Below, one piece after another: positions 1-6,268 of a stretch of DNA of 8,291 nt (position 1 is the first letter of the stretch; each line of letters opens with the position of its first letter). Both the position numbers and the translations under genes were made by a program. The notes under the pieces are model-generated. The model had not been told where the DNA came from. It saw nothing but the letters and a program-made list of their open reading frames with translations, and did no database searches. The stretch comes from Pseudomonadota bacterium (GTDB lineage Bacteria > Pseudomonadota > Alphaproteobacteria > Rhizobiales > Hyphomicrobiaceae), in contig JAEYYJ010000302.1 of NCBI GenBank assembly GCA_023430845.1, positions 1 to 8,291 of the forward strand, written 5' to 3'.

Positions 1-352
1 TGGGCGCAGTACGCGTTCGGACCTGGAACACGCAACCTCTATGTCTGCTGTCTGAAGTATCGCTTCAGTCGCGCGCTCGTTCGAAGGCAGATAAAGCTTT
101 TTCTCGAACGACGACCGCTTTCTCGGCAGGGCGTTTAGCGCACAAGTGAAACCCCGGGAGAGTAGCCGCTTTCCAGAGCAGCGTTCTGAAGGACTACGCA
201 GTGCGCAACGCAGGAGCTGCGGAAAGAGTACGGCGCCGGGCATTCTCGGATGCGACCATAACGGCCGGGAACAAGCATGCTCCCGCTTTCATCGTTGGCT
301 CTCGAAGACGACGTGCACGCTGTTTGGTTAGGCTAGTATTTCCCGGACGCGC
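1..352. other. Gene-poor left edge, no supported gene
   Basis: No reading frame here resembles a known family. A minus-strand frame is open from an ATG at 241-243 to the left edge (81 codons, no stop). Its product is rich in Arg, Ser, Leu and Cys without a recognisable motif, and it lacks a convincing ribosome binding site, so I do not call it. A short hairpin is visible at 52-68 (CTGAAG/CTTCAG, 5-base loop), and a looser inverted repeat at 78-110 (CGTTCGA/TCGAACG, 19-base spacer). The stretch lies downstream of the methyltransferase 3' end, so a hairpin could serve as its terminator, but neither is followed by a T-run on the minus strand. Confidence 0.5.
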
Positions 353-1417
353 TCAAGGTCGAGCCTCCAGAATCATATTGAAGGGAGTGTCAGTGGCTTT
401 GCGCACACTCCTGAAACCGGCCTCAGAGATCACTGACGATAACGTCTTCAAGCCCGCTTGAGCGCCGAGAGCCGCGCCTACCGGCTGATCAAGCGAGGTC
501 GGCACGCAGATCATCGTCGAGGCGGCGTAGTACAGACGGCTCACGGGATTGAGATTGTCCTCCAGCCGGTCGCCCGCTGCCGGTTCCACAATCATCCAGT
601 TTCCATCCGGCCTGAGCGCCTGGTGCACGTGCCGCGCCGCTCCGACAGGATCACCCATGTCGTGCAGGCAGTCGAAGAAGGTCACTAGGTCTAGGTTCTT
701 GCCGGGGAACTCGCTCGCCACGGCGACTTCGAAGCGCGTGTTCGCGGTGACGCCGTGCTGCTCGGCATGCCGCCGGGCTTGTTCGACCGAGCCTGGATGG
801 AAGTCGTAGCCGATGAAGGTCGATCTGGGGAACGCCTTCGCCATAGTAACCGTCGAGAAGCCGTGTCCGCATCCGACGTCCGCGACCGTCGCGCCTTGCT
901 CGAGCTTGGCAACGACGCCGTCCAGCGCCGGCAGCCAGGACTGGACGAGGCTGTTGTGATAGCCCGGCCGGAAGAAGCGTCCGGCGGCGCAAAATAGACA
1001 CTGCGACTGCTCACCCCAGCCGACGCCCTTGCCCGAGCGGAATACTGGCTCAACGAGAGCCTGATTCTCCATCATCGTCGCCGCGACGTCGAAGCCGCCC
1101 TGCAGATAGACGGGGCTGTCCGGATCCGCGAACACCATCGCCTGCTCGGGTGGCAAGGTGAATTTACCCGTCTTGGCGTCGTATGTCAGGTAACCGGACG
1201 CAGCCTGATGCGATAGCCACTCGCGCGCATAGCGCTCGGCGACCTGCGTTTTCGTTGCTAGCTCCGCCGGCGTCATCGGTCCGTCCGCGTGGAGCGCTTT
1301 GTAGAGACCCAACCTGTCCCCAATACGCACGAGCGGGGCGCTCAGCGCGCCGCCGAGATCGCCAAGCACTTGCCCGACGAACTGATTGAGCTTCACCTCA
1401 TCGACCATCTTCGTCAT
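353..1417 (-). CDS. Class I SAM-dependent methyltransferase with N-terminal winged helix
   Basis: This 354-residue protein probably transfers a methyl group from S-adenosylmethionine to an unidentified, likely small-molecule, acceptor in the cytoplasm. Residues about 25-98 form a winged-helix/dimerisation region like that of O-methyltransferases (GDRLGLYKAL, then ERYAREWL and ASGYLTYD). The Rossmann domain follows: glycine-rich SAM motif I VADVGCGHG at 178-186, acidic post-I residue in YDFHP (204-208), motif II FFDCLHDMGDP at 248-258, and the family signature IVEPAAGDRLEDNLNP at 276-291. Length and order match Rv2258c-type proteins, often annotated as methyltransferase or 'transcriptional regulator'. 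The ATG at 1415-1417 is preceded by GTGAGGAAACG, a good Shine-Dalgarno at close spacing. It is divergent from an AraC regulator that may control it (inference). The substrate cannot be read from the sequence; the family call is secure. Confidence 0.93.
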   Translation of the reverse strand: MTKMVDEVKLNQFVGQVLGDLGGALSAPLVRIGDRLGLYKALHADGPMTPAELATKTQVAERYAREWLSHQAASGYLTYDAKTGKFTLPPEQAMVFADPDSPVYLQGGFDVAATMMENQALVEPVFRSGKGVGWGEQSQCLFCAAGRFFRPGYHNSLVQSWLPALDGVVAKLEQGATVADVGCGHGFSTVTMAKAFPRSTFIGYDFHPGSVEQARRHAEQHGVTANTRFEVAVASEFPGKNLDLVTFFDCLHDMGDPVGAARHVHQALRPDGNWMIVEPAAGDRLEDNLNPVSRLYYAASTMICVPTSLDQPVGAALGAQAGLKTLSSVISEAGFRSVRKATDTPFNMILEARP

Positions 1418-1546
1418 CGTTTCCTCACAAGATCACAGAACGTTTGCACCAACAGGCACATCGTCTAAGCGAAGAGGCCGGGTGAATGTTTGCCGCACGG
1501 CCGAATTTCCTTGCAGGGAGACGACGGCAAGGCCCAGAGGAAGGCT
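1418..1546. promoter_or_regulatory. Shared divergent promoter region with direct repeat
   Basis: These 129 bases separate the divergent methyltransferase and AraC-type genes and must hold the promoters for both. A 10-base imperfect direct repeat, GAACGTTTGC at 1438-1447 and GAATGTTTGC at 1484-1493 (9 of 10 identical), lies 46 bases apart in the same orientation. AraC-family proteins commonly bind direct repeats, so this is a candidate operator. A six-pair inverted repeat CCTTGC/GCAAGG (1509-1514 and 1527-1532) sits just before the regulator's ribosome binding site. I could not assign -35/-10 boxes with confidence. Confidence 0.45.
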
Positions 1547-2533
1547 ATGGATGCTCTATCCGAAGCGCTTCGTTCGGTGCGCATGACCGGTGCGATCTTT
1601 TACCACGCGGTGTGCACGCGCCCTTGGGGGTTTGCGATACCGCCGCTGCGGGAGTACGCGCATTTGTTGGCGCCGGGCACGGAGCGCGTGGTTAGCTATC
1701 ACCTCATGACCGAGGGCGATGCCGTCGCGCGTTTCGGAAATGGGCAGGAGGTGCCCATCACATCGGGCGACGTGCTGATCGTTCCGCACGGCGATGCCCA
1801 TGTGATTTCAAACGGCCGTGCGCCAAGGATCATCGGCGCTGACGGAACCTTGGACCGTTACCTCGCCGGCGACATCTCGACATTGCAGATCGGTGGTGGT
1901 GGTGAGGCGACACGGTTCGTTTGTGGCTTCTTTGGTTGCGAACGTCATGCGGACCGCCTTTTTCTTTCCGGGCTCCCGATAGCCATCAAGATCAATCTGC
2001 GCGACGACGTGGCCGGTCAGTGGCTCGAGCATTCGATCCGCCACTTGGTCACGGAGGCCGGAGGTGAGCGACGTGGCCGATCCGCACTTTTGTCGAAAAT
2101 GGCCGAAGCTCTCTTCATCGAAGCGCTACGCCATTACATGGAGCAGCTGCCTGCGGAACAGACCGGCTGGCTAGCTGCCGCGCGCGATGAAGTTGTGGGC
2201 GCCGCAATCGCTGCAATGCATCGCGCACCTGGCCGGCAATGGACATTGGACACTTTGGCCCAGGAGGCTGCCACCTCGCGGTCTGTGATGACTGAGCGCT
2301 TCGCGCACTTTCTCGGCGAGTCGCCACTGGCGTATCTTGCAATGTGGCGCATGCAGCTCGCCGCCCGACGGCTTCAAACCTCGCGAGATACCGTCCTTCA
2401 AGTGGCCCTGGAGATCGGATACCAATCCGAAGCCGGCTTCATACGCGCGTTCAAGCGCGAGTTCGGATTGCCGCCGGCGAAATACCGGAAGGCGGACCTC
2501 TCTGGCGGTGGGATCGCCGACACTCACCAGTGA
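1547..2533 (+). CDS. AraC-family transcriptional regulator with N-terminal cupin domain
   Basis: This is a 328-residue DNA-binding regulator. Residues about 10-200 form a cupin sensor domain of the AraC-binding-like (Cupin_6) type: YHLMTEGDAVARF at 51-63 and GDVLIVPHGDAH at 74-85 match the two cupin strands. The C-terminus carries the paired helix-turn-helix motifs of the AraC/XylS family: TLDTLAQEAATSRSVM...FLG (233-257) and VLQVALEIGY...FKREFG (283-307), with the family hallmark WRMQLAARRL (267-276) between them. I chose the ATG at 1547 because AGAGGAAGG lies just upstream. The frame continues upstream to a TTG at 1490, which would add 19 residues but lacks a comparable ribosome binding site. 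It is divergent from the methyltransferase, a typical arrangement for a regulator acting on its neighbour and itself (inference). The inducer is unknown. Confidence 0.93.
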   Translation: MDALSEALRSVRMTGAIFYHAVCTRPWGFAIPPLREYAHLLAPGTERVVSYHLMTEGDAVARFGNGQEVPITSGDVLIVPHGDAHVISNGRAPRIIGADGTLDRYLAGDISTLQIGGGGEATRFVCGFFGCERHADRLFLSGLPIAIKINLRDDVAGQWLEHSIRHLVTEAGGERRGRSALLSKMAEALFIEALRHYMEQLPAEQTGWLAAARDEVVGAAIAAMHRAPGRQWTLDTLAQEAATSRSVMTERFAHFLGESPLAYLAMWRMQLAARRLQTSRDTVLQVALEIGYQSEAGFIRAFKREFGLPPAKYRKADLSGGGIADTHQ

Positions 2534-2970
2534 GGCCGATCACCACCGTCTGCACGAGTGCTCCCGTGACCACCGTCCTGGGCGGCGCAGAGGCCCACGT
2601 GCGGCGCCGCATAGCCGATCGCGCGAGCTTGCTCCGACGCATCGTGCTGCCGATGGTGCGGATAGCGTGTGTTGCCTCCTCGACAAACAAGAGGGGGCAG
2701 GGCGCCGGCTTACCGTGCATCTTCCTAGCGTAACGGCGCAAAGGGTTTGGGAGTCGCTCGGAAATGGCAATAAAAGACGATACGCGAATTGAAGCGGTTT
2801 GGGAACGCTAAGTCTCTGTTTCGTCTGGTTTCTCTGAATCCTGCCGGGGTCGCCATACCATCTCGGAGCAGGCTTATACCGGAGGCGAGAAGCCTTCCGC
2901 CCCGATAAGACACTTGCGGGACAGATCACATGATCTTCGCCTCGGTCATCATTTCATAGAGGTGATACCG
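2534..2970. other. Gene-poor stretch between AraC-type gene and pssA
   Basis: This stretch of 437 bases lies between the stop codons of convergent genes. Several frames are open here, including about 129 codons on the minus strand from 2929 to 2540. Their products are Arg/Ser/Pro-rich with no recognisable family and no good ribosome binding site, as expected of chance frames in GC-rich DNA. The only clear structure is the inverted repeat AGATCA-CA-TGATCT at 2923-2936. It could be a remnant of a lost gene, but I cannot identify one. Confidence 0.5.
2923..2936. repeat. 14-base inverted repeat downstream of pssA
   Basis: AGATCA and TGATCT are perfect reverse complements around a 2-base centre (CA). 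The site lies about 35 bases past the pssA stop. It has no adjacent T-run on the minus strand, so it is a poor intrinsic terminator; a protein-binding palindrome or chance are equally possible. Confidence 0.35.
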
Positions 2971-3894
2971 CTAGGACGAGCTCCGCTTTGCATCACCCTC
3001 GGCACCCGGGTCGTTCGCCGCGAAGGGTGGTGCGACGCTGCTTGCCGCTGCGGCCTCCTTCGGCGTCTCCGTTGGATGGGTGCGGTCCCATTCTCTCTGG
3101 CGCTGCTGGAAGCGCTGGTAGCTGTAGGGGATCGTCGCCAGATAGACGAGCGTGATCACCGACAGCGTGCCGTAAGGATATGTCACGAGCAGACCGACCA
3201 GCGCAGCGGCTGCCGTCATGATCGGCAGTATGAGCTCGCCGCGAATGCGCTCACCCATGAGCTTCCCCGAGAACGTCGGGATCGTCGAGACGAGCAGGAA
3301 AGCCATGATAAGCGTGTAGATCGCAATTACGAGCGGGTACGCGCGAACGTCGATCCAGCCGAGCCCGTTGAGATAGAAGGGCAGCAGCACGGTGATCGCG
3401 CCGGCGGGCGCGGGCATGCCGGTGAAATAGTTCGACTGCCACTTCGGCTTGTCGACCTCCAGCATGGAGTTGAAGCGGGCGAGCCGCAGCCCCATGCCGC
3501 AGGCAAAGAGCAGCACCGCAATCCAGCCGAAGCCTTTGAGGCCCGCAAGGCCCCACGTGAAGAGCACGATTGCGGGAGCAACGCCGAAGTTGATGAAGTC
3601 CGCGAGGCTATCGAGCTCGGCACCGAAGCGCGACTGTGCCTTGAGCACGCGCGCGAGCCGGCCATCCACGCCGTCGAGAATGGCCGCGACGACGATGAGA
3701 CCGATAGCCAACTCGAAGCGATGCTCGATGGCCATGCGGATAGCCGTCACGCCGGCGCACAGGCTCAGCAGCGTGAAGAAGTTCGGCACGAGCATCCGCA
3801 CCGGGATCCTGCGCTCGCGAAAGAGTAGACGCCGGCGCCGTCGCACGCCCGTATCGCGGCTCGAATCCCGATAAGGCTCGTCGTCGTCGATCAA
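2971..3894 (-). CDS. pssA: CDP-diacylglycerol--serine O-phosphatidyltransferase
   Basis: This inner-membrane enzyme joins CDP-diacylglycerol and L-serine into phosphatidylserine plus CMP, the first committed step towards phosphatidylethanolamine. The 307 residues carry the full CDP-alcohol phosphatidyltransferase signature D-x2-D-G-x2-A-R-x8-G-x3-D-x3-D: D74, D77, G78, A81, R82, G91, D95 and D99. Hydrophobic segments lie at about 35-55, 60-75, 101-117, 122-136, 165-180, 186-203 and 221-256. The N-terminus is arginine-rich (18-33) and the C-terminal tail (about 258-307) is hydrophilic. The start is TTG (3892-3894), chosen because AAGGAG lies 7 bases upstream (3902-3907). The next in-frame ATG is codon 34, at the start of the first membrane segment, and would remove the basic N-terminus that alphaproteobacterial PssA proteins normally have. 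The usual partner psd is not adjacent; a DUF1330 gene is upstream instead. Confidence 0.95.
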   Translation of the reverse strand: MIDDDEPYRDSSRDTGVRRRRRLLFRERRIPVRMLVPNFFTLLSLCAGVTAIRMAIEHRFELAIGLIVVAAILDGVDGRLARVLKAQSRFGAELDSLADFINFGVAPAIVLFTWGLAGLKGFGWIAVLLFACGMGLRLARFNSMLEVDKPKWQSNYFTGMPAPAGAITVLLPFYLNGLGWIDVRAYPLVIAIYTLIMAFLLVSTIPTFSGKLMGERIRGELILPIMTAAAALVGLLVTYPYGTLSVITLVYLATIPYSYQRFQQRQREWDRTHPTETPKEAAAASSVAPPFAANDPGAEGDAKRSSS

Positions 3895-3901
3895 GTGTCC
3901 G

Positions 3902-3907
3902 CTCCTT
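3902..3907 (-). promoter_or_regulatory. Ribosome binding site supporting the TTG start of pssA
   Basis: On the minus strand this reads AAGGAG, a near-perfect Shine-Dalgarno, 7 bases before the TTG at 3892-3894. No ATG or GTG in frame sits at a suitable distance, so this site decides the start. Confidence 0.75.
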
Positions 3908-3917
3908 ATCTCCGTCG

Positions 3918-3937
3918 TCTCCCCTTTTCCGGGGAGA
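3918..3937. repeat. TCTCCCC/GGGGAGA palindrome between DUF1330 gene and pssA
   Basis: TCTCCCC (3918-3924) pairs with GGGGAGA (3931-3937) across a 6-base loop TTTTCC. It shares its core with the palindrome at 8107-8136. It lies 18 bases after the DUF1330 stop and about 10 bases before the pssA ribosome binding site, so it could end the upstream transcript or reduce read-through into pssA. It resembles the dispersed palindromic elements common between Rhizobiales genes (family knowledge). Confidence 0.6.
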
Positions 3938-3955
3938 GGGCATCATCCCCGAAGG

Positions 3956-4252
3956 CTAACCGTCGTAGCCTTCGATGATGATGACGCTCGCGTCCGACGC
4001 TTCGTCGCGAATAGCTGCTGCAACCTTATACTCGGGGCTATCATAGCAAGCGCGCGCGACTTCGTAGCTTTCGAACTCGATGACGACATGGCGTTCACCG
4101 ATCTCCTCGCCGGTGCGCTGCTCGGATTTTCCGCCGCGCACAATGAAGCGGGCATTGTACTTCTTGAAGGCAACGGCGTTCGCGGCGACGTAATCCTTAT
4201 AGCGATCCGGATTCTTCACCTTCACGTGCGCGATCCAGTATCCCTTGGCCAT
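3956..4252 (-). CDS. DUF1330 domain-containing protein
   Basis: This is a small cytoplasmic protein of 98 residues with no signal peptide or membrane segment. The sequence matches the DUF1330 family, a ferredoxin-like dimeric alpha/beta-barrel fold: the opening AKGYWIAHVKVKNPDRYKDY (2-21), the central FIVRGGKSEQRTG (36-48), the core ERHVVIEFESYEVARACYDS (53-72) and the close ASVIIIEGYDG (88-98). Its length is typical for the family. No biochemical function is established for these proteins, so none is assigned. The ATG at 4250-4252 has GGGGAA six bases upstream (4259-4264). It is co-oriented with pssA, 61 bases away, with a palindrome in the gap, so co-transcription is possible but not shown. 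Confidence 0.92.
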   Translation of the reverse strand: MAKGYWIAHVKVKNPDRYKDYVAANAVAFKKYNARFIVRGGKSEQRTGEEIGERHVVIEFESYEVARACYDSPEYKVAAAIRDEASDASVIIIEGYDG

Positions 4253-4346
4253 AGCTGATTCCCCAAATTGAGTACGCCAGTCGGAACCTTAGCGGTCCGG
4301 ATGACGAACACAAAGCGGCATAATTCCGAGGTCCGCAGAACATACG

Positions 4347-4371
4347 ACGGCCGGGTTATGAGCCCGGCCGT
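4347..4371 (-). terminator. GC-rich hairpin after the sigma-54 regulator gene
   Basis: ACGGCCGGG (4347-4355) pairs perfectly with CCCGGCCGT (4363-4371) around a 7-base loop. It begins 30 bases beyond the stop codon of the minus-strand regulator and well before the DUF1330 start, so it probably separates the two transcripts. There is no T-run after it on the minus strand, which weakens the intrinsic-terminator reading. Confidence 0.55.
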
Positions 4372-4401
4372 GCTGCATTTCGTCGCGATGGAACCAAGCC
4401 G

Positions 4402-5910
4402 TCAGCTCATGCGTCCTTCAAGACCGTAGTCACGCATCTTACGGTACAGCGTCGAGCGGCCGATGTTGAGGCGTTTTGCCACTTCCGTCATATGTCCGCG
4501 ATAACGGCCGAGCGCGAGGCGGATCATGTCGGCCTCCATGGCCTCGAGCGAACGGATTTCACCAGCATCATCGATCGCAGGTATGCCGAGCGCATTCTTC
4601 CCCGGCTCGCGAGACACCTCGATCGTGCGCGGGATGCTGTCCTCCGCGCCGAGCAGTGCCGGTCCCGTGTAGGCAGGGTGCGGATCGACGTACTCGGGCG
4701 CGTCAGGCATGGTGACGCGGAAGCCTTCGACATGCGCGGCAATCTGCGGGAACTCGTCGACGGTCAGCTCGCTCTTGTCCGCAAGCACGACCGCGCGAAA
4801 AACCGCATTCTCGAGCTGACGAACGTTGCCGGGCCAAGCGTAGCCGACCAGCATGTCCATGGCATCGCTGCTGATCGTGGTGATCCGCTTGCCTTCTTCG
4901 GCGGCGAACCGCGCAAGGAAGTAGCGCACCAGCTCCGGCACGTCGCCGATGCGCTCGCGCAGCGGGGGCACGACCACGGGGAAGACATTCAGGCGATAGT
5001 ACAGATCCTCGCGGAACTTGCCTTCCTTGACGAGCTGGATCATGTCGCGGTTCGTTGCCGAGATCAGGCGGAAGTTGACCTTGACGCTCTTCTTCGCGCC
5101 GACGGGATCGATTTCGCCTTCCTGAAGCGCACGCAGCAGCTTGACCTGCGCATCAAGCGGGAGCTCGCCGACCTCGTCGAGGAAGAGCGTGCCGCCGTCG
5201 GCCTCCTGGAACTTACCGATGCGCTTGTCGACGGCGCCGGTGAACGAGCCCTTCTCATGGCCGAAGAGAATGCTCTCGACGAGGTTCTCGGGGATCGCGC
5301 CGCAGTTGACGGTGACGAACGGCCTGCCGGCGCGCTCGCTCTCGCCCTGGATGGCGCGCGCGATCAGTTCCTTGCCGACGCCGGATTCGCCTTCGATCAG
5401 GACGGGGATGTTGGAGGCTGCGGCACGGCGGCCGAGGGCGACGACCTTGTGCATGACGTCGCCGCGCATGACGAGATCGTTGAAGGTCAGCGTGCCTTCG
5501 ACTTTCTTCTTGATGCGCGTGATCTCACCCTGCAGGGCCTCGATCTTGAGTGCGCTCTTTATCGATACGTCGAGCCGCTCCTGGCTCGCGGGCTTCACGA
5601 CGAAGTCGGCGGCCCCTGCGCGCATGGCGCCGATGGCGGCCTCGATGGAGCCGTTGGCGGTCTGCACGATGATTGGGGGCGTGCCGGCCTTGGCGCCGAC
5701 GCGCTCGAGCACGGTCATGCCGTCGGTGCCGGGCATGACGAGATCGAGCAGGACGATGGCGATGGACGGGCCTTCCGGGCCTTCGAGGATCTGGAGGGCG
5801 TGTTCTCCGCCCTGGGCGGTGCGGACGTCGTAGCCCAACCGCTTGATCATCTCTTCAAGGATGCGGCGCTGGGCAGGATCGTCATCGACGACGAGGACGC
5901 GCTTGGACAT
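4402..5910 (-). CDS. Sigma-54-dependent response regulator, NtrC family
   Basis: This is a three-domain bacterial enhancer-binding protein (502 residues from the ATG at 5908-5910). The receiver domain (about 4-120) has the acidic cluster DDD at 9-11, phosphoacceptor D56 in LLDLVMPG and conserved K106. The sigma-54 AAA+ domain (about 148-370) has Walker A GESGVGKE (174-181), loop GSFTGA (221-226), Walker B GGTLFLDE (239-246) and FREDLYYRLNVFPV (299-312). A Fis-type helix-turn-helix closes the protein (about 455-498, TEVAKRLNIGRSTLYRKM). It should activate RNA polymerase-sigma-54 promoters after phosphorylation. An upstream ATG at 5943 would add 11 residues; I prefer 5910 because MSKRVLVVDDD is the usual beginning of a receiver domain, though neither start has a strong ribosome binding site. 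No histidine kinase is adjacent, so signal and targets are unknown. Confidence 0.93.
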   Translation of the reverse strand: MSKRVLVVDDDPAQRRILEEMIKRLGYDVRTAQGGEHALQILEGPEGPSIAIVLLDLVMPGTDGMTVLERVGAKAGTPPIIVQTANGSIEAAIGAMRAGAADFVVKPASQERLDVSIKSALKIEALQGEITRIKKKVEGTLTFNDLVMRGDVMHKVVALGRRAAASNIPVLIEGESGVGKELIARAIQGESERAGRPFVTVNCGAIPENLVESILFGHEKGSFTGAVDKRIGKFQEADGGTLFLDEVGELPLDAQVKLLRALQEGEIDPVGAKKSVKVNFRLISATNRDMIQLVKEGKFREDLYYRLNVFPVVVPPLRERIGDVPELVRYFLARFAAEEGKRITTISSDAMDMLVGYAWPGNVRQLENAVFRAVVLADKSELTVDEFPQIAAHVEGFRVTMPDAPEYVDPHPAYTGPALLGAEDSIPRTIEVSREPGKNALGIPAIDDAGEIRSLEAMEADMIRLALGRYRGHMTEVAKRLNIGRSTLYRKMRDYGLEGRMS

Positions 5911-6046
5911 GAGGGCATACTCACGCAACAAAATACGGGACATGTAGGCCGTTCAGGCGGATCGTTCGCGGGCAGGGCCCCAATTTCGAACAGTTCCTCA
6001 GACGCGGCTTACTCACGGGGCCGAGAGTGCCCGAGTGGAGTAAACG

Positions 6047-6079
6047 GATCGTTGCGAAACGATCGCTTTTGAATTTTTT
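6047..6079 (+). terminator. Hairpin followed by T-runs, intrinsic-terminator-like
   Basis: GATCGTT (6047-6053) pairs perfectly with AACGATC (6058-6064) around a GCGA tetraloop, followed by TTTT (6067-6070) and TTTTTT (6074-6079) on the plus strand. This is the form of a plus-strand Rho-independent terminator, yet no plus-strand gene ends just upstream. Alternatives are an operator for the minus-strand regulator or the terminator of an uncalled small RNA. Confidence 0.45.
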
Positions 6080-6217
6080 CCGCGTCACCTCGATCCCGTC
6101 ACGCCGAGCTGCGGTCGAGGCGATTGAAATACAACTCGAATTGAGCGCGGTCCCCGGATCAGGCCAGAATGCCGCGCCCCTCCCGTTGTCCCCGGCCTTG
6201 CCTTGCCAGCGCCGTGC

Positions 6218-6236
6218 ATTGCGCCAATGGTGCAAT
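6218..6236 (+). promoter_or_regulatory. Hairpin upstream of the peptidase start
   Basis: ATTGCGCC (6218-6225) and GGTGCAAT (6229-6236) form an 8-pair stem with one G-U pair and a 3-base loop, ending 32 bases before the peptidase ATG. If transcribed, it lies in the 5' leader. No known riboswitch is recognised. Confidence 0.3.
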
Positions 6237-6268
6237 TCAAGACGGCAACCAGATTCGGGAGACCGCTC

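Larger units (their letters stand above)
5911..6268. other. Divergent intergenic region between sigma-54 regulator and peptidase
   Basis: This stretch must contain the promoters of the minus-strand regulator and the plus-strand peptidase. It holds a hairpin with T-runs (6047-6079), a leader hairpin (6218-6236), and a repeated GGATCGTT (5959-5966 and 6046-6053). I found no confident -35/-10 pair and no match to the sigma-54 consensus TGGCAC-N5-TTGCA. No complete small gene is evident. Confidence 0.5.

Noticed and set aside
1490..1546. TTG start of the AraC-type regulator 19 codons upstream
   Set aside because: There is no good ribosome binding site there, whereas AGAGGAAGG precedes the ATG at 1547. 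The extra residues do not look like family sequence.
2540..2929. Minus-strand 129-codon open frame in the gap before pssA
   Set aside because: It starts with GTG without a clear ribosome binding site, has no recognisable motif, and its composition is typical of chance frames.
2914..3828. Plus-strand 304-codon open frame opposite pssA
   Set aside because: Antisense shadow. The minus strand encodes the full CDP-alcohol phosphatidyltransferase signature and membrane segments, while this product is Arg/Glu/His-rich low-complexity sequence.
6022..6064. tRNA-like 5' half (GAGAGTGCCCGAGTGG, then AAACGG and a stem-loop) resembling Ser/Tyr tRNAs
   Set aside because: The D-arm resemblance is real, but the stem-loop does not give a proper 7-base anticodon loop, and no T-arm (GGTTCGAATCC) or acceptor 3' half follows. 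It is probably chance; at most a fragment.
4492..6072. Plus-strand 526-codon open frame opposite the sigma-54 regulator
   Set aside because: It is the antisense shadow of a clearly conserved gene in GC-rich DNA. Its product is full of Asp, Ala, Gly and Leu with no domain, and the minus-strand protein carries all catalytic motifs.
6203..6268. TTG start of the peptidase 22 codons upstream
   Set aside because: The ATG at 6269 has a GGGAGA at good spacing, and the family's conserved N-terminus begins soon after it. The extension overlaps the leader hairpin.
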